DNA of 64,000 bases from Paenarthrobacter sp. JL.01a (GCF_025452095.1 NZ_CP104877.1:1922001-1986000), one strand, 5' to 3'; numbered from the stretch's first letter, positions 18,425 through 29,462 are shown. Notes: generated by a model from the letters alone, not told the origin. Made by a program: numbers and translations.

Positions 18425-19579
18425 ATGCAGACAGTCCTCCACGCAGCGGCCATGGTCCCACTGAGTATTCCGAGCCCGTCCTGGTCGGGTTTCGACATTC
18501 CGCTGCCGTGGGGGACTTTGCGTATCCACGCCTATGCCCTCTGCATCCTGGCAGGCATCATTGTTGGCCTGTGGCTGACCTCGGCGCGATGGAAGCGGCG
18601 CGGCGCTCCGGAAGGTAGCCTGTGGGACATCGCCATCTGGGCCATTCCGTTCGGCATCATAGGCGGCCGTCTTTACCACGTCATTTCATCGCCCGACGCT
18701 TACTTCGGGCCCGGCTTTGACGGCACGGGAGACCTCTCGCTGATCCCACAGATCCAGCGCGGCGGACTCGGCATCTGGGGCGCCGTGGTCCTTGGTGCGG
18801 TGGGCGCCTGGATCGGGTGCCGCCGTGCCGGAGTCAAGCTGACGGCATTCCTGGACGCAGCTGCTCCCGGCCTGCTCCTGGCCCAGGCCATCGGCCGGCT
18901 GGGGAACTGGTTCAACCAGGAACTCTTTGGCGCTCCCACAACGTTGCCGTGGGGCCTTGAGATTGATCCGTCCAACGCAAACTTTCCACCAGGGATGGCA
19001 GCGGACACGCTGTTCCACCCGACGTTCCTCTACGAAATGCTGTGGAACCTAGCGGGCGTGGCCATCCTCTTGCTGCTGGATAAGAAGTTCTCGTTCCGTC
19101 GTGGCCGCCTGTTCTGGCTCTACGCCATGTACTACACACTGGGTCGGGTCTGGATCGAGGCACTGCGCATCGACGACGCCGAGCAGATCACAATCTTTGG
19201 CATCACCACCCGCCTCAACGTGTGGACCAGCATCTTCGTCTTCGTGGCAGCCCTGGTCATCTTCCTGGTGTTGGGTCTGCGAGGCCGGCCTGTGCCGGAT
19301 ACCCCTTATTTGGCGGGGCGGAAGCCGGATAAGGACGTTTCCGGCGAGCCTTCAGCGGTGACGAGCGTCACCAGTCATGATGTGGACGCATCTGTCTCAG
19401 ATAGTGGTTCACGTGATAATCTCCCTGATAACCACAGTGATCCGGACAACGTTGACGGGCCGCGGGACGCATCAGAGAAGACCGTTCAAGACACCACGTC
19501 TGCCATGGACACATCAGCTGCTGCCACCGCCGCACGGAAAGCACCCGGATCCTCGCCTAGGGCAGACGACACCAAGTAG
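18425..19579 (+). CDS. lgt: Prolipoprotein diacylglyceryl transferase
   Basis: Polytopic membrane enzyme that attaches diacylglycerol to lipobox cysteines. It has about seven membrane spans, the family segments IHAYALCILAG and GGRLYHVI, and the catalytic-loop signature QAIGRLGNWFNQELFGAPT. At 384 residues it is longer than the ~280 of many Lgt proteins. The last ~95 residues are a hydrophilic Asp/Ser/Thr/Pro-rich tail, as in many actinobacteria. The link to trp genes is positional only. Confidence 0.94.
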   Translation: MQTVLHAAAMVPLSIPSPSWSGFDIPLPWGTLRIHAYALCILAGIIVGLWLTSARWKRRGAPEGSLWDIAIWAIPFGIIGGRLYHVISSPDAYFGPGFDGTGDLSLIPQIQRGGLGIWGAVVLGAVGAWIGCRRAGVKLTAFLDAAAPGLLLAQAIGRLGNWFNQELFGAPTTLPWGLEIDPSNANFPPGMAADTLFHPTFLYEMLWNLAGVAILLLLDKKFSFRRGRLFWLYAMYYTLGRVWIEALRIDDAEQITIFGITTRLNVWTSIFVFVAALVIFLVLGLRGRPVPDTPYLAGRKPDKDVSGEPSAVTSVTSHDVDASVSDSGSRDNLPDNHSDPDNVDGPRDASEKTVQDTTSAMDTSAAATAARKAPGSSPRADDTK

Positions 19580-19710
19580 TCGCCGTAGGTAAAGGGGCAA
19601 CAGAGTCACCGCTCGTAGGGCCCAGTCCACAGCGTCGTGGCACCCCGGAAACCGGATCGCAGCATACCGATGTTCACTGGTCAAGCCGGGGCCAGAGGTC
19701 TGCGTAACTG

Positions 19711-19740
19711 TTAGTTGCGCTGGATCGGCTGGCCTACAAT
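19711..19740 (+). promoter_or_regulatory. Candidate promoter of gltB
   Basis: TTAGTT (19711-19716) and TACAAT (19735-19740) are spaced by 18 bases. They lie within the 259-base gap between lgt and gltB, about 100 bases before the gltB ATG. The rest of the gap shows no clear terminator or riboswitch that I can recognise. Confidence 0.4.
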
Positions 19741-19838
19741 TCCAATAACTAGCGCTTTGTTGTGCCCGTCACAGGGCAGGCAAGGTGGGGCCAACGTTGT
19801 CCCTTCCATACGCACGATCTCGAGGAAGGACGTCTCCC

Positions 19839-22800
19839 ATGACCCATCTTCATAACCCCGGCTGGTCCGAAAATATCGAACCGCAGGGTGCCATGTCTCC
19901 GTTCAAGCGTTTCGCTGCGCTCCCGGAGGCCCAGGGTCTTTACAACCCTGATAAGGAGAAGGACGCCTGCGGCCTGGCCATTATTGCCACGCTCCGCGGG
20001 GAACCGGGATACGACATCGTGGAGGCGGCCCTGACCGCCCTCCGCAATCTCGAACACCGCGGCGCCGTAGGCGCCGACGAAGGAACCGGCGACGGCGCGG
20101 GTCTGCTCATGCAGGTCCCCGACGAGTTTTTCCGGGCCGTCACCGAATTCGAACTGCCCGCACCCGGCCAGTACGTCGTCGGTACCGCCTTCCTGCCTGC
20201 TGAAGCCCGTGAAGCGGCAACGGCGAAGGCCGGCATTGAGGCACTGGCTGCCGATGAAGGCCTGACGGTCCTTGGCTGGCGCGAGGTTCCCGTAGTGGCA
20301 GACCTCGTCGGTGCCATGGCGCGTGCGTGCATGCCCTACTTCTCGCAGCCGTTCTTCGCTGCCGCCAACGGCGAGCAGCTTGAGCACAACGAACTGGACT
20401 CCCGCGCCTGGCGGATCCGCAAGCGCGCCCAGAACAAGTTCGGCGTCTACTTCCCGTCGCTGTCCTCCCGCACCATCGTGTACAAGGGCATGCTCACCAC
20501 GGCCCAGCTGGAGCCGTTCTACCCGGACCTTTCGGACAAGCGCTTCAAGACCAAGCTCGCTATTGTCCACTCGCGCTTCTCCACCAACACCTTCCCGTCC
20601 TGGCCGCTGGCCCAGCCGTTCCGCACCATCGCGCACAACGGTGAAATCAACACGGTCAAGGGCAACCGCAACTGGATGCGCGCACGCCAGTCCCAGCTGG
20701 CAAGCCCCCTCCTGGGTGACACCCCGGAAGAGCTGTACCCCATCTGCACCCCGGGTGCCTCTGACTCCGCTTCCTTCGATGAGGTGGCCGAGCTCCTGTG
20801 GCTCTCGGGCCGCCCCATCACGCACTCCATCATGATGATGATCCCGGAGGCGTGGGAGAACCACGCCACCATGGATCCGGCACGCCGTGCCTTCTACGAG
20901 TACCACTCCCTCCTCATGGAGCCCTGGGACGGTCCTGCAGCCGTGTCCTTCACCGACGGCAGCCTCGTTGGCGCCACGCTGGACCGCAACGGCCTGCGCC
21001 CGGGACGCTACTGGATCACTGAAGACGGCCTGATCATCTTTGCCTCCGAGGTTGGCGTGATCGAGGTCGAGCCCTCCAACGTGGTCAAGAAGGGCCGCGT
21101 TGCCCCCGGCAAGATGTTCCTGGTGGACACCGAGGCCGGCCGCATCATCGACGACGCCGAGGTCAAGGCCGAGGTCGCAGCGGCCAACCCGTGGGCCGAA
21201 TGGCTCAAGGACAACCTGATCGACATCAACGAGCTTCCCGAGCGTGAGCACGTGCTCCACACGGCAGCCTCGGTGAACATCCGCCAGCGGACCTTCGGCT
21301 ACACCACCGAAGAGTTGAAGATCCTGCTTGGACCGATGGCCCGTACCGGCGCTGAGCCGCTGGGCGCCATGGGTTCGGACACTCCCGTCGCCGTGCTCTC
21401 CAAGCGCCCGCGGTTGCTGTTCGACTACTTCGTGCAGTCCTTCGCCCAGGTCACCAACCCGCCGCTGGATGCCATCCGCGAAGAGTTGGTCACCTCCCTG
21501 AAGTGCGCCATTGGCCCTAACGGCAACCTCCTGGATGGCAAGCAGGTCCGCCAGCCGCAGATCTCCCTGCCGTTCCCCGTGATCAACAACGACCAGCTCG
21601 CAAAGATCGCGAACATTGAAAGCCCCGACGGCGACCGCATCGCCATGAAGGTCCGCGGCCTTTACCGCCCTGAGGGCGGAGAAGCGGCGCTGCGCGCCCG
21701 CTTGACGGAGATCTGCGAGCAGGTTTCCGGTGCGATCAACCGTGGCGTGCAGTACGTCGTGCTGTCGGACCGTGACTCCAATGCCCAGTGGGCACCGATT
21801 CCTTCGCTCCTGCTGGTCAGCGCTGTTCACCACCACCTGCTTCGCAGTGCCAACCGCACCAAGACTGCGTTGGTGGTCGAAGCCGGCGACGTCCGTGAGA
21901 CGCACCATGTTGCCGTGCTCATCGGCTACGGCGCTTCGGCGGTCAACCCGTACCTGGCCATGGAATCGGTGGAACAGCTGATCTCCAACGGCGATGTCAC
22001 GGGAGTGACTGCCGAAGACGGCGTCTACAACCTCATCAAGGGCCTGGGCAAGGGTGTCCTGAAGATCATGTCCAAAATGGGCATCTCCACCGTGGCTTCC
22101 TACACGGGTGCCCAAACGTTCGAGGCTCTGGGCCTGTCCCAGGAACTCGTGGATGAATTCTTCTCCGGCACGCACTCCCAGCTCGGTGGCGTCGGCCTCG
22201 ACGTCATCGCCGCCGAAGTTTCGGCCCGTCACCAGATGGCTTACCCCGAGGGTGGCATCGAGCACCCGCACCAGCCGCTGCTCGGCGGCGGTGAGTACCA
22301 GTGGCGCCGCGACGGTGAACCGCACCTCTTCAACCCGGAGACGGTATTCCGTTTGCAGCACGCGACACGCGAACGCCGTTACGACATCTTCAAGGCCTAC
22401 ACAAAGGGCGTCGATGACCAGTCCGAGAACCTGATGACCCTGCGTGGGCTCCTCAAGTTCAAAGACGGCGTCCGCCCGGCTGTTCCGCTGGAAGAAGTCG
22501 AACCCGTTTCCAGCATCGTGAAGCGTTTCTCCACCGGAGCCATGAGCTACGGCTCCATCTCCAAGGAAGCGCACGAAACCCTCGCCATCGCCATGAACCG
22601 TTTGGGCGCCAAGTCCAACACCGGCGAAGGCGGCGAGGACGTCGACCGCCTCCTGGATCCCGAGCGCCGCTCTGCCATCAAGCAGATCGCTTCCGGCCGT
22701 TTTGGTGTCACGAGCCTCTACCTCACCAATGCCGACGACATCCAGATCAAGATGGCACAGGGCGCCAAGCCCGGTGAAGGTGGCCAGTTGATGGCGCAGA

Positions 22801-24452
22801 AGGTCTACCCCTGGGTGGCCCGGACCCGTCACTCGACCCCCGGTGTCGGTCTGATTTCCCCGCCGCCGCACCACGACATCTACTCGATCGAAGACCTCGC
22901 GCAGCTCATCTACGATGCCAAGCGCGCCAACCCTTCGGCCCGGGTGCACGTGAAGCTGGTTTCGGAAGTCGGGATCGGCACCGTGGCCTCCGGCGTGACC
23001 AAGGCGAAGGCCGACGTCGTGCTGGTTTCAGGTCACGACGGCGGTACCGGCGCCTCGCCGCTGAACTCGCTCAAGCACGCGGGTGTGCCGTGGGAGCTCG
23101 GCCTGGCCGAGACCCAGCAGACCCTGATGCTCAACGGCCTCCGCGACCGCGTGGTGGTCCAGGTCGATGGCCAGCTCAAGACCGGACGTGACGTTGTCAT
23201 CGCTGCCTTGCTCGGCGGCGAGGAGTTTGGCTTCGCGACAGCTCCGCTGGTGGTTGAGGGCTGCATCATGATGCGCGTTTGTCACCTGGACACCTGCCCG
23301 GTTGGCGTGGCCACGCAGAACCCCGAGCTGCGTGCACGCTTCACCGGCAAGCCCGAGTTCGTGGTCAACTTCTTCGAGTTCCTCGCAGAGGAAGTCCGCG
23401 AAATCCTCGCAGAGCTTGGATTCCGCAGCATCGAAGAGGCTATCGGCCACGCCGAGGTGTTGGACACCCGGGACGCCATCAATCACTGGAAGGCCGAAGG
23501 CCTAGATCTCGATCCCATCCTGCACGGGCTGGAGTTCGACGACGACGTGCCGCTGCGCAACATGACCGGCCAGAACCACGAGCTGGACAAGCACTTTGAC
23601 CAGCGACTGATCACCATGGCCCAGGAAGCGCTCAGCGACCGTATGCCCGTCAAGATCACCCTGGACGTCATCAACACGGACCGTTCCGTGGGCACGATGC
23701 TCGGCCACGTGGTGACCAAGACCTTCGGTACCGACGTACTGGCCACGGACACGATTGATGTGACCCTGAACGGAACCGCCGGCCAGTCCCTTGGCGCCTT
23801 CCTGCCTGCGGGCATCACGCTGCGCATGTTCGGTGACTCCAACGACTACGTGGGCAAGGGCCTGTCCGGCGGGCGCATCATCGTCCGTCCGGACCGTACC
23901 AACGTGTTCCAGGCAGAACGCAACGTCATCGCCGGCAACGTCATCGGCTACGGTGCCACCAGCGGCGAGATGTTCCTGCGAGGCCAGGTTGGCGAACGCT
24001 TCCTTGTCCGCAACTCCGGTGCGACCGCCGTCGTCGAAGGCATTGGCGATCACGGTTGCGAGTACATGACCGGTGGCCAGACGCTGATCATCGGCCGTAC
24101 CGGCCGTAACTTCGGCGCCGGCATGTCCGGTGGTACCGCCTACGTTCTGGACCTGCAGCCTGAGCGCGTCAACAAGCTCGCCCTCGATTCCGGCGAACTC
24201 CAGCTCCTGGAGCTCGACGCCGAGGACCGCGACATTGTCCACGGCCTCCTCACCAAGCACCTTGAGGAAACCGAATCCGTCCTGGCCGGCCGTCTGCTCG
24301 AAAACTTCGACGACACCGCCGCCCGCATCACCAAGGTACTGCCGCGCGATTACGCCGCAGTCCTGCAAACCCGCCTCGACGCCATCGAAGAGGGCCTTGA
24401 CCCCGATGGCGAAGAAGTATGGTCTCGAATCCTGGAGGTAACCGGTGGCTGA
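19839..24452 (+). CDS. gltB: Glutamate synthase (NADPH) large subunit
   Basis: Class-II glutamine amidotransferase plus FMN and Fe-S synthase domain, forming glutamate from glutamine and 2-oxoglutarate. ATG 19839 has GAGGAAGGA upstream, giving 1537 residues. The N-terminal nucleophile is Cys44 in KDACGLAII, so about 43 residues are expected to be cut off as a propeptide. The 3Fe-4S cysteines are in [19 protein letters not shown] near residue 1145. The C-terminal beta-helix (GXG repeats) is complete. It pairs with gltD, which overlaps by 8 bases. Confidence 0.97.
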   Translation: MTHLHNPGWSENIEPQGAMSPFKRFAALPEAQGLYNPDKEKDACGLAIIATLRGEPGYDIVEAALTALRNLEHRGAVGADEGTGDGAGLLMQVPDEFFRAVTEFELPAPGQYVVGTAFLPAEAREAATAKAGIEALAADEGLTVLGWREVPVVADLVGAMARACMPYFSQPFFAAANGEQLEHNELDSRAWRIRKRAQNKFGVYFPSLSSRTIVYKGMLTTAQLEPFYPDLSDKRFKTKLAIVHSRFSTNTFPSWPLAQPFRTIAHNGEINTVKGNRNWMRARQSQLASPLLGDTPEELYPICTPGASDSASFDEVAELLWLSGRPITHSIMMMIPEAWENHATMDPARRAFYEYHSLLMEPWDGPAAVSFTDGSLVGATLDRNGLRPGRYWITEDGLIIFASEVGVIEVEPSNVVKKGRVAPGKMFLVDTEAGRIIDDAEVKAEVAAANPWAEWLKDNLIDINELPEREHVLHTAASVNIRQRTFGYTTEELKILLGPMARTGAEPLGAMGSDTPVAVLSKRPRLLFDYFVQSFAQVTNPPLDAIREELVTSLKCAIGPNGNLLDGKQVRQPQISLPFPVINNDQLAKIANIESPDGDRIAMKVRGLYRPEGGEAALRARLTEICEQVSGAINRGVQYVVLSDRDSNAQWAPIPSLLLVSAVHHHLLRSANRTKTALVVEAGDVRETHHVAVLIGYGASAVNPYLAMESVEQLISNGDVTGVTAEDGVYNLIKGLGKGVLKIMSKMGISTVASYTGAQTFEALGLSQELVDEFFSGTHSQLGGVGLDVIAAEVSARHQMAYPEGGIEHPHQPLLGGGEYQWRRDGEPHLFNPETVFRLQHATRERRYDIFKAYTKGVDDQSENLMTLRGLLKFKDGVRPAVPLEEVEPVSSIVKRFSTGAMSYGSISKEAHETLAIAMNRLGAKSNTGEGGEDVDRLLDPERRSAIKQIASGRFGVTSLYLTNADDIQIKMAQGAKPGEGGQLMAQKVYPWVARTRHSTPGVGLISPPPHHDIYSIEDLAQLIYDAKRANPSARVHVKLVSEVGIGTVASGVTKAKADVVLVSGHDGGTGASPLNSLKHAGVPWELGLAETQQTLMLNGLRDRVVVQVDGQLKTGRDVVIAALLGGEEFGFATAPLVVEGCIMMRVCHLDTCPVGVATQNPELRARFTGKPEFVVNFFEFLAEEVREILAELGFRSIEEAIGHAEVLDTRDAINHWKAEGLDLDPILHGLEFDDDVPLRNMTGQNHELDKHFDQRLITMAQEALSDRMPVKITLDVINTDRSVGTMLGHVVTKTFGTDVLATDTIDVTLNGTAGQSLGAFLPAGITLRMFGDSNDYVGKGLSGGRIIVRPDRTNVFQAERNVIAGNVIGYGATSGEMFLRGQVGERFLVRNSGATAVVEGIGDHGCEYMTGGQTLIIGRTGRNFGAGMSGGTAYVLDLQPERVNKLALDSGELQLLELDAEDRDIVHGLLTKHLEETESVLAGRLLENFDDTAARITKVLPRDYAAVLQTRLDAIEEGLDPDGEEVWSRILEVTGG

Positions 24453-25902
24453 TCCACGCGGATTTCTGAAAGTCCGGCAGCGCGAGACGCAGCCACGCCG
24501 TCCCGTTCCCGTCCGCATCATGGACTGGAAGGAAGTGTACGAAGCACAGGAAAAGGGTGTCCTGAAAAGCCAGGCCGGCCGCTGCATGGACTGTGGCGTT
24601 CCGTTCTGTCACCAGGGCTGTCCGCTGGGCAACCTCATTCCTGAGTGGAACGACCTCGTATGGCGGGACAAGGGTGAAGAAGCGATCGAGCGTCTTCACG
24701 CGACGAACAACTTCCCTGAGTGGACCGGTCGTCTGTGCCCGGCCCCTTGTGAAGCATCCTGTGTGCTGGGCATCAACCAGCCTGCCGTGACCATCAAGCA
24801 GGTCGAGGTCTCCATCATCGACCAGGCGTTCGACAACGACTGGGTCCAGCCCCTTCCGCCGACGCGCCTCACCGGCAAGACAGTTGCCGTGGTTGGTTCC
24901 GGTCCCGCCGGCCTGGCCGTCGCGCAGCAGCTGACCCGCGTTGGGCACACCGTCGCGGTGTACGAGCGCGACGACAAGATCGGTGGCCTGCTCCGTTACG
25001 GCATTCCCGACTTCAAAATGGAGAAGGAACAGGTTGACCGCCGCCTTGAGCAGATGAAGACCGAAGGCACCCGCTTCCGGACCGGTGTCGCCGTGGGAAC
25101 CGACGTCACGTGGGAGCAGCTTCGCCGCCGTTACGACGCCGTTGTTGTCGCCACCGGGGCCACCGTCCCGCGCGACCTGCCGATCCCGGGCCGCGATCTT
25201 GACGGCGTGCACTTCGCCATGGAGTACCTGGTCCCGGCAAACCGCGTCGTCGCGGGGGAGAGCCCCGAGAACCACATCGACGCCCGCGGCAAGCACGTCG
25301 TCATCCTCGGTGGTGGCGATACCGGTGCTGACTGCATCGGCACCGCCCACCGCCACCAGGCAGCCTCGGTGACAACTCTCGCGATCGGCAAGCAGCCGCC
25401 GTCGGAACGTGCCGCGCACCAGCCGTGGCCGACCTTCCCCACGTTGTTCGAAATGGCCAGTGCCCACGAAGAAGGCGGCGAACGCACCTACCTTGCGTCC
25501 ACTGTCGAGTTCGTGGGGGAGAACGGCAAGCTCACCGGCGTCAAAGTTGCTGAAACAGAGTTTGTGGATGGCAAGCGCCTGCCCAAGGCGGGTACGGAGC
25601 GGATTATTCCGGCTGACCTGGTCTTCCTGAGCCTCGGCTTTACCGGCGCTGAGCCGGCGGGGATCACGGAACAGGTCAGCGCAGAATTCGACGGTCGGGG
25701 CAACGTGGCCCGCGACGGCTACTACATGACAAACACTGAGGGAGTGTTTGTCGCCGGCGATGCCGGACGTGGCCAGTCTCTGATTGTGTGGGCCATTGCG
25801 GAAGGCCGTGCATGTGCGGCCGCAGTGGACAAGTTCCTGATGGGAAGCACTATTCTCCCGGCACCGGTCGCCCCCACCGACCGTGCGATAGCGGTCTTAT
25901 AG
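24445..25902 (+). CDS. gltD: Glutamate synthase small subunit
   Basis: Flavoprotein that carries electrons from NADPH to GltB. The 485-residue product has two N-terminal cysteine clusters for 4Fe-4S centres ([17 protein letters not shown] and [14 protein letters not shown]). It also has an FAD Rossmann loop ([13 protein letters not shown]) and an NADPH loop ([12 protein letters not shown]). A GTG start within the end of gltB gives overlap coupling. Normal length. Confidence 0.97.
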   Translation: MADPRGFLKVRQRETQPRRPVPVRIMDWKEVYEAQEKGVLKSQAGRCMDCGVPFCHQGCPLGNLIPEWNDLVWRDKGEEAIERLHATNNFPEWTGRLCPAPCEASCVLGINQPAVTIKQVEVSIIDQAFDNDWVQPLPPTRLTGKTVAVVGSGPAGLAVAQQLTRVGHTVAVYERDDKIGGLLRYGIPDFKMEKEQVDRRLEQMKTEGTRFRTGVAVGTDVTWEQLRRRYDAVVVATGATVPRDLPIPGRDLDGVHFAMEYLVPANRVVAGESPENHIDARGKHVVILGGGDTGADCIGTAHRHQAASVTTLAIGKQPPSERAAHQPWPTFPTLFEMASAHEEGGERTYLASTVEFVGENGKLTGVKVAETEFVDGKRLPKAGTERIIPADLVFLSLGFTGAEPAGITEQVSAEFDGRGNVARDGYYMTNTEGVFVAGDAGRGQSLIVWAIAEGRACAAAVDKFLMGSTILPAPVAPTDRAIAVL

Positions 25903-25957
25903 CGCCGGCAGGAACTGATCTTTTACTCAATCAGCATGAACTACTTAGGGTAGGTAT

Positions 25958-27451
25958 ATGAGACGCGCGAAAATTGTGGCAACTTTCGGCCCGGCTATCT
26001 CCAGCTTCGACAACACCCTCGCGGTGCTGGAGGCCGGCGTCGACGTTGCTCGCATGAATATGAGCCACGGAGACTACTCCGTGCACGACAACACCTACGA
26101 GAACGTCCGCAAGGCTGCGGCGCAACTGGGCAAGCCCGTAGCCATCATGGCCGACCTCCAGGGCCCCAAGATCCGTCTTGGCCGCTTTGTTGACGGTCCC
26201 CACGAGTTGGCCGTTGGCGACATCTTCACCATCACCACCGAGGACGTCCCGGGCACCAAGGACATCTGCTCCACCACGCTCAAGAGCCTCACCGAAGATG
26301 TCAACGTCGGCGACGCGCTGCTGATCGACGACGGCAAGGTGGCGCTGCGCGCCGTCGAGGTTGACGATGTCAAGGTTGTTGCCACTGTGACGGTTGGCGG
26401 CAAGGTCTCCAACAACAAGGGCATCAACCTGCCCGGCGTTGCCGTCAACGTTCCCGCGTTGAGCGAAAAGGATGAGGACGATCTGCGCTGGGCGCTCAAG
26501 CGCGGTGCTGACCTGATCGCATTGTCGTTCGTGCGCGATGCTTCGGACATCACCCGCGTCCACGAGATCATGGACGAAGAAGGCCGCCGCGTGCCGGTGA
26601 TCGCCAAGATCGAAAAGCCGCAGGCCGTGGACCAGCTCCACGAGATCATCGACGCGTTCGACGCCATCATGGTTGCCCGTGGCGACCTTGGCGTTGAACT
26701 GCCGCTCGAAGAGGTGCCGATTGTCCAGAAGCGCGCGATCGAACTGGCACGCCGTTGGGCCAAGCCGGTCATCGTGGCGACCCAGGTCCTCGAGTCCATG
26801 ATCGACAACCCGCGTCCGACGCGCGCCGAGGCCTCCGACTGCGCCAACGCAGTTCTCGACGGCGCCGACGCAGTCATGCTCTCGGGCGAGACCTCCGTGG
26901 GCCAGTACCCGATCGAAACCGTCAAGACCATGGCACGGATCATCGAATCCACCGAGGTCCACGGACTCGAGCGCGTCCCTCCGCTGGGTACCAAGCCCAA
27001 GACCCGCGGTGGCGCCATCACCCGTGCCGCCGTCGAAATCGCCGACCAGCTGGATGCGAAGTACATCTGTACGTTCACCCAGTCCGGTGACTCCGCACGA
27101 CGTCTGTCGCGTCTGCGCCCGGTCAAGCCGGTCTTCGCATTCACGCCGGTTGAGCACGTGTGGAACCAGCTGGCCCTCACCTGGGGCATCCAGCCGGTAC
27201 TGGTGCCCTCCGTTGGCCACACCGACGAGATGACCGCCCAGGTGGACCGCAGCCTGCTCGACATGAAGCTCGTGGACGAAGGTGACCTCGTGGTCATCGC
27301 CGCCGGTTCGCCTCCAGGGCAGGCCGGTTCCACGAACTCTCTGAAGGTTCACAAGGTAGGCGACCTCGCCGACACCTCCAAGGTTGACGACGGTTCCCGC
27401 AAGGAACCCGTTGGCCCGTGGCCCGAAAAGAAGTCCAAGACCAAGGCGTAG
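25958..27451 (+). CDS. pyk: Pyruvate kinase
   Basis: Final step of glycolysis. The 497 residues start MRRAKIVATFGPA and contain the K+/Mg2+/PEP signature region PVIAKIEKPQAVD, ARGDLGVELP, and the GETSVGQYP segment. The C-terminal effector domain follows from about residue 345. The start lies in a short 55-base gap after gltD with an AGGGTAGG site. A strong hairpin follows the gene. Confidence 0.96.
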   Translation: MRRAKIVATFGPAISSFDNTLAVLEAGVDVARMNMSHGDYSVHDNTYENVRKAAAQLGKPVAIMADLQGPKIRLGRFVDGPHELAVGDIFTITTEDVPGTKDICSTTLKSLTEDVNVGDALLIDDGKVALRAVEVDDVKVVATVTVGGKVSNNKGINLPGVAVNVPALSEKDEDDLRWALKRGADLIALSFVRDASDITRVHEIMDEEGRRVPVIAKIEKPQAVDQLHEIIDAFDAIMVARGDLGVELPLEEVPIVQKRAIELARRWAKPVIVATQVLESMIDNPRPTRAEASDCANAVLDGADAVMLSGETSVGQYPIETVKTMARIIESTEVHGLERVPPLGTKPKTRGGAITRAAVEIADQLDAKYICTFTQSGDSARRLSRLRPVKPVFAFTPVEHVWNQLALTWGIQPVLVPSVGHTDEMTAQVDRSLLDMKLVDEGDLVVIAAGSPPGQAGSTNSLKVHKVGDLADTSKVDDGSRKEPVGPWPEKKSKTKA

Positions 27452-27468
27452 TCCCTGGTTTTGCGTAA

Positions 27469-27494
27469 CAGGCCCCGCCGTTTGGCGGGGCCTG
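27469..27494 (+). terminator. Rho-independent-type terminator of pyk
   Basis: CAGGCCCCGCC (27469-27479) pairs with GGCGGGGCCTG (27484-27494) with a GTTT loop, 17 bases after the pyk stop. TTGTCGCTT follows. Confidence 0.85.
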
Positions 27495-27538
27495 TTGTCG
27501 CTTAACCGTTGGGTTTTTGTTCAGTGGGCAGTGAGTAC

Positions 27539-27597
27539 GACGGCGGCCGCCCACCTCGTGTGAGGTGCGCGGCCGCCGTCTTGCGTTGCTTTTTTGT
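27539..27597 (+). terminator. Second terminator between convergent pyk and the ANTAR gene
   Basis: A 12-bp outer stem (27539-27550 with 27569-27580) and a 6-bp inner stem (CACCTC with GAGGTG) are followed on the + strand by a T-rich run ending at the TTTTTTG near 27590-27597. It terminates + strand transcription just before the opposing regulator gene. Confidence 0.8.
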
Positions 27598-28202
27598 TAG
27601 TTGACCTGGTTGATGATGGTCTCGGCAACCTCACGCATGCTGAGGCGGCGGTCCATGGAGGTCTTCTGGATCCAGCGGAAGGCTTCCGGCTCCGTAAGGC
27701 CCATCTTGGTGGTCAAGAGGCTCTTGGCGCGCTCTACAAGCTTGCGCGTTGCGAACTGCTCCTGGAGGTCGGAAACCTCGTTCTCGAGTGCCTTGATCTC
27801 CTCGTGGCGGGAGAGGGCAATCTCGATGGCCGGGATGAGGTCGGCGGGGGTGAACGGCTTGACGACGTACGCCATGGCACCGGCGTCGCGTGCCCGCTCC
27901 ACGAGTTCCTTCTGGCTGAACGCGGTCAGGAGGACTACGGGGGCGATACGGGCCTTGACGATCTTCTCAGCTGCCGAGATGCCATCCATGACGGGCATCT
28001 TGACATCCATCAGCACGAGGTCAGGCTTAAGTCCTTCGGCCAGCTCCACGGCCTTTTCGCCGTTGTCCGCCTCGCCTACGACGTCGTACCCTTCGCCCTT
28101 CAGGATCTCGATAATGTCCAATCGGATGAGGGTCTCATCCTCGGCTACGACAACGCGTCGGGCCGGCTGGCTTGTGGGTGCGGACTCCGTCTGTTCGGTC
28201 AC
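27597..28202 (-). CDS. ANTAR-domain response regulator (PdtaR-like antiterminator)
   Basis: A 201-residue two-domain regulator. The receiver domain (about 15-130) has the acidic pair E21/D22, phospho-acceptor D66 (VLMDVKMP), a Thr switch (LLTAF) and K in VVKPF. A coiled linker leads to a C-terminal ANTAR RNA-binding domain (about 145-197) with the conserved Ala/Lys/Leu helix LVERAKSLLTTKMGL and EAFRWIQKTSMDRRLSMREVA. It is predicted to bind paired hairpins in nascent mRNA and block termination once phosphorylated; PdtaR pairs with the sensor kinase PdtaS. The GTG start has AAGGAG upstream. No cognate kinase is in the window. Confidence 0.88.
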   Translation of the reverse strand: MTEQTESAPTSQPARRVVVAEDETLIRLDIIEILKGEGYDVVGEADNGEKAVELAEGLKPDLVLMDVKMPVMDGISAAEKIVKARIAPVVLLTAFSQKELVERARDAGAMAYVVKPFTPADLIPAIEIALSRHEEIKALENEVSDLQEQFATRKLVERAKSLLTTKMGLTEPEAFRWIQKTSMDRRLSMREVAETIINQVN

Positions 28203-28400
28203 GGGATCTCCTTGGAAAGGTTCGGCGGGTTCAAGTCCATCTTAGTGGGGACGGTCGTGGAGCATGTTTTTGTTGCACCAGCGCGTCCGGTTCTTTGAAT
28301 CAGCCTATCTGCATGTAGAGTAGTTTCGCGTGCTGGGAACGGATCGCGTTGCTCACAGAAATGAGAGCAGTCAGCGAGAATTAACGTCCCGGTAATCCGC

Positions 28401-28482
28401 GCCCGAGTGGCGGAATTGGCAGACGCGCCGCACTCAAAATGCGGTATCGAAAGGTGTGTGGGTTCGAGTCCCACCTCGGGCA
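28401..28482 (+). tRNA. tRNA-Leu (anticodon CAA)
   Basis: The acceptor stem GCCCGAG (28401-28407) pairs with CTCGGGC (28475-28481), and A28482 is the discriminator. The anticodon arm CCGCA-CTCAAAA-TGCGG gives anticodon CAA, reading UUG. A long variable arm, typical of Leu tRNAs, follows. The T arm is GTGGG-TTCGAGT-CCCAC. CCA is not encoded. Its 3' part is duplicated 23.5 kb downstream, marking it as an integration site. Confidence 0.95.
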
Positions 28483-28489
28483 CGGCATA
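28462..28489 (+). repeat. attL-type repeat: 3' end of tRNA-Leu
   Basis: Twenty-eight bases, beginning GTTCGAG and ending GGCATA, run from the T arm of tRNA-Leu to 7 bases past its 3' end. They are repeated without change at 52011-52038. This is the standard signature of site-specific integration into a tRNA 3' end. Confidence 0.8.
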
Positions 28490-28513
28490 ACCCCTCGTCA
28501 GAGGGGTTTTTGC
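28489..28513 (+). terminator. Terminator of tRNA-Leu (left copy)
   Basis: AACCCCTC (28489-28496) pairs with GAGGGGTT (28501-28508) with loop GTCA, followed by TTT. A diverged copy with a TTCG loop follows the repeated tRNA end at 52038. Confidence 0.85.
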
Positions 28514-29250
28514 ATTTAAGTGTGGACAAAGCTTGACATGTGCCTCTGCGTCATCGTGCCCGGCCGCCGGGTTCGGCTGTTCAGTTTGGGTAGGGGAGCG
28601 AGGTCAGCGTCCTGGCGATGGGACGCACCGCTTACTGGGTTGTGTGGTCATTTGGCGTCCTTTCCTGTAGTGTTCCGGTGGCCCCTGTTGGATGCTCACT
28701 TCTTCATGGCCAGTGGTTGTGGTGTCGACATGACTTTTCGGGAATCCTGCTGAACTTTTTTTCCGAATCGACCCGTCTGTGCAGCCTGCCGTAGGGGTGG
28801 CGTCCCTGTTTGTCCTGCCAAAGGAGGTGTTGACACTGTCCACACTTAAAGCAGATAACACTTGGGGCCCTCCTGGCTTGGTATTCGGAGTATTCACCTC
28901 TTCATTGGGTCCCTCGCTCGTGGCAACATGACTTCGTTCCCAAAGGGGGCCATTGCCGCATGTGGGTCCAGGGCCTGTAGGATCGGGCCTCTACCCTTGT
29001 CCGGTGATTGAAGGCGCGCCAGGCCACGGCCGGGTCGTGGACGCGATGCGGGTAAGAGCCGCTGAAGACCGGCTGCTTGCCGTTCTCGTGCAAAACCGTT
29101 TATCGGGTGCGGGTAGATGCCGGGTGGGTGGCTACTGAAAGACGCAACCGGCTATGCACAGATTGCTGCTGGGGTTCCCTCGGCCGCAGGCGTCGACAAG
29201 GTTGGTGTCGTAATGAAGTGGCCGATAAGCACCCATAGGTCGTGCTTGAC
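28514..29250. other. Non-coding left end of the island
   Basis: I find no convincing gene here. The 14-mer at 28515-28528 (TTTAAGTGTGGACA) recurs inverted at 28837-28850. The stretches 28511-28537 and 28731-28824 match, with the same internal spacing, the sequence at 52061-52088 and 52085-52179 outside the right repeat. A 192-base segment (about 28541-28732) flanked by GACATG interrupts this similarity on the left side only. Confidence 0.6.
28515..28850. repeat. 14-bp inverted repeat pair at the island's left end
   Basis: TTTAAGTGTGGACA at 28515-28528 and its exact complement at 28837-28850 bracket 308 bases. The core AAGTGTGGACA also forms the 23-base palindrome at 51898-51920 near the right end, so the motif marks both island ends. 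Confidence 0.65.
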
Positions 29251-29254
29251 AATT

Positions 29255-29462
29255 GACCCAGCATGAAGAAAGTGAAGAAGGGTCGGGAAGGATGGCGCCG
29301 CCGCCGGATCCGGTTTTGATGTCCAGGTCCAGACCCTCTTCTTCGAAGAAGCCTTTCGATTTCCAAGCCAGATGGGTGCCGAGTCCACGATGGGAATGAC
29401 GCCGGCAGTGACTTTCGTCGCCGAGCCGGTGGAGGGCTCCGCCGGGCCACCACAATCGTGGT
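29255..29462 (-). pseudogene. Fragment of an NMT1/SsuA-like ABC substrate-binding lipoprotein
   Basis: Read on the minus strand, one frame gives CGGPAEPSTGSATKVTAG then VIPIVDSAPIWLG. A neighbouring frame continues with KGFFEEEGLDLDIKTGSGGG. Together these are the N-terminal region of the nitrate/sulfonate/thiamine-precursor type binding proteins (the consensus is P-I-x-L-A-x-x-K-G-F-F-x-x-E-G-L). The frameshift lies around WLG/AWKSK. Nothing recognisable follows beyond about 29255, so the gene is a remnant without its transporter. Confidence 0.6.

Noticed and set aside
19749..22949. A 1066-codon open frame on the minus strand opposite gltB
   Set aside because: It mirrors the codon structure of the highly conserved glutamate synthase gene and has no recognisable domain. 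High-GC genes often leave such antisense frames open.
28520..28753. Short ORF inside the island's left end
   Set aside because: It starts within the inverted-repeat motif, spans the 192-base insertion and has no family features.
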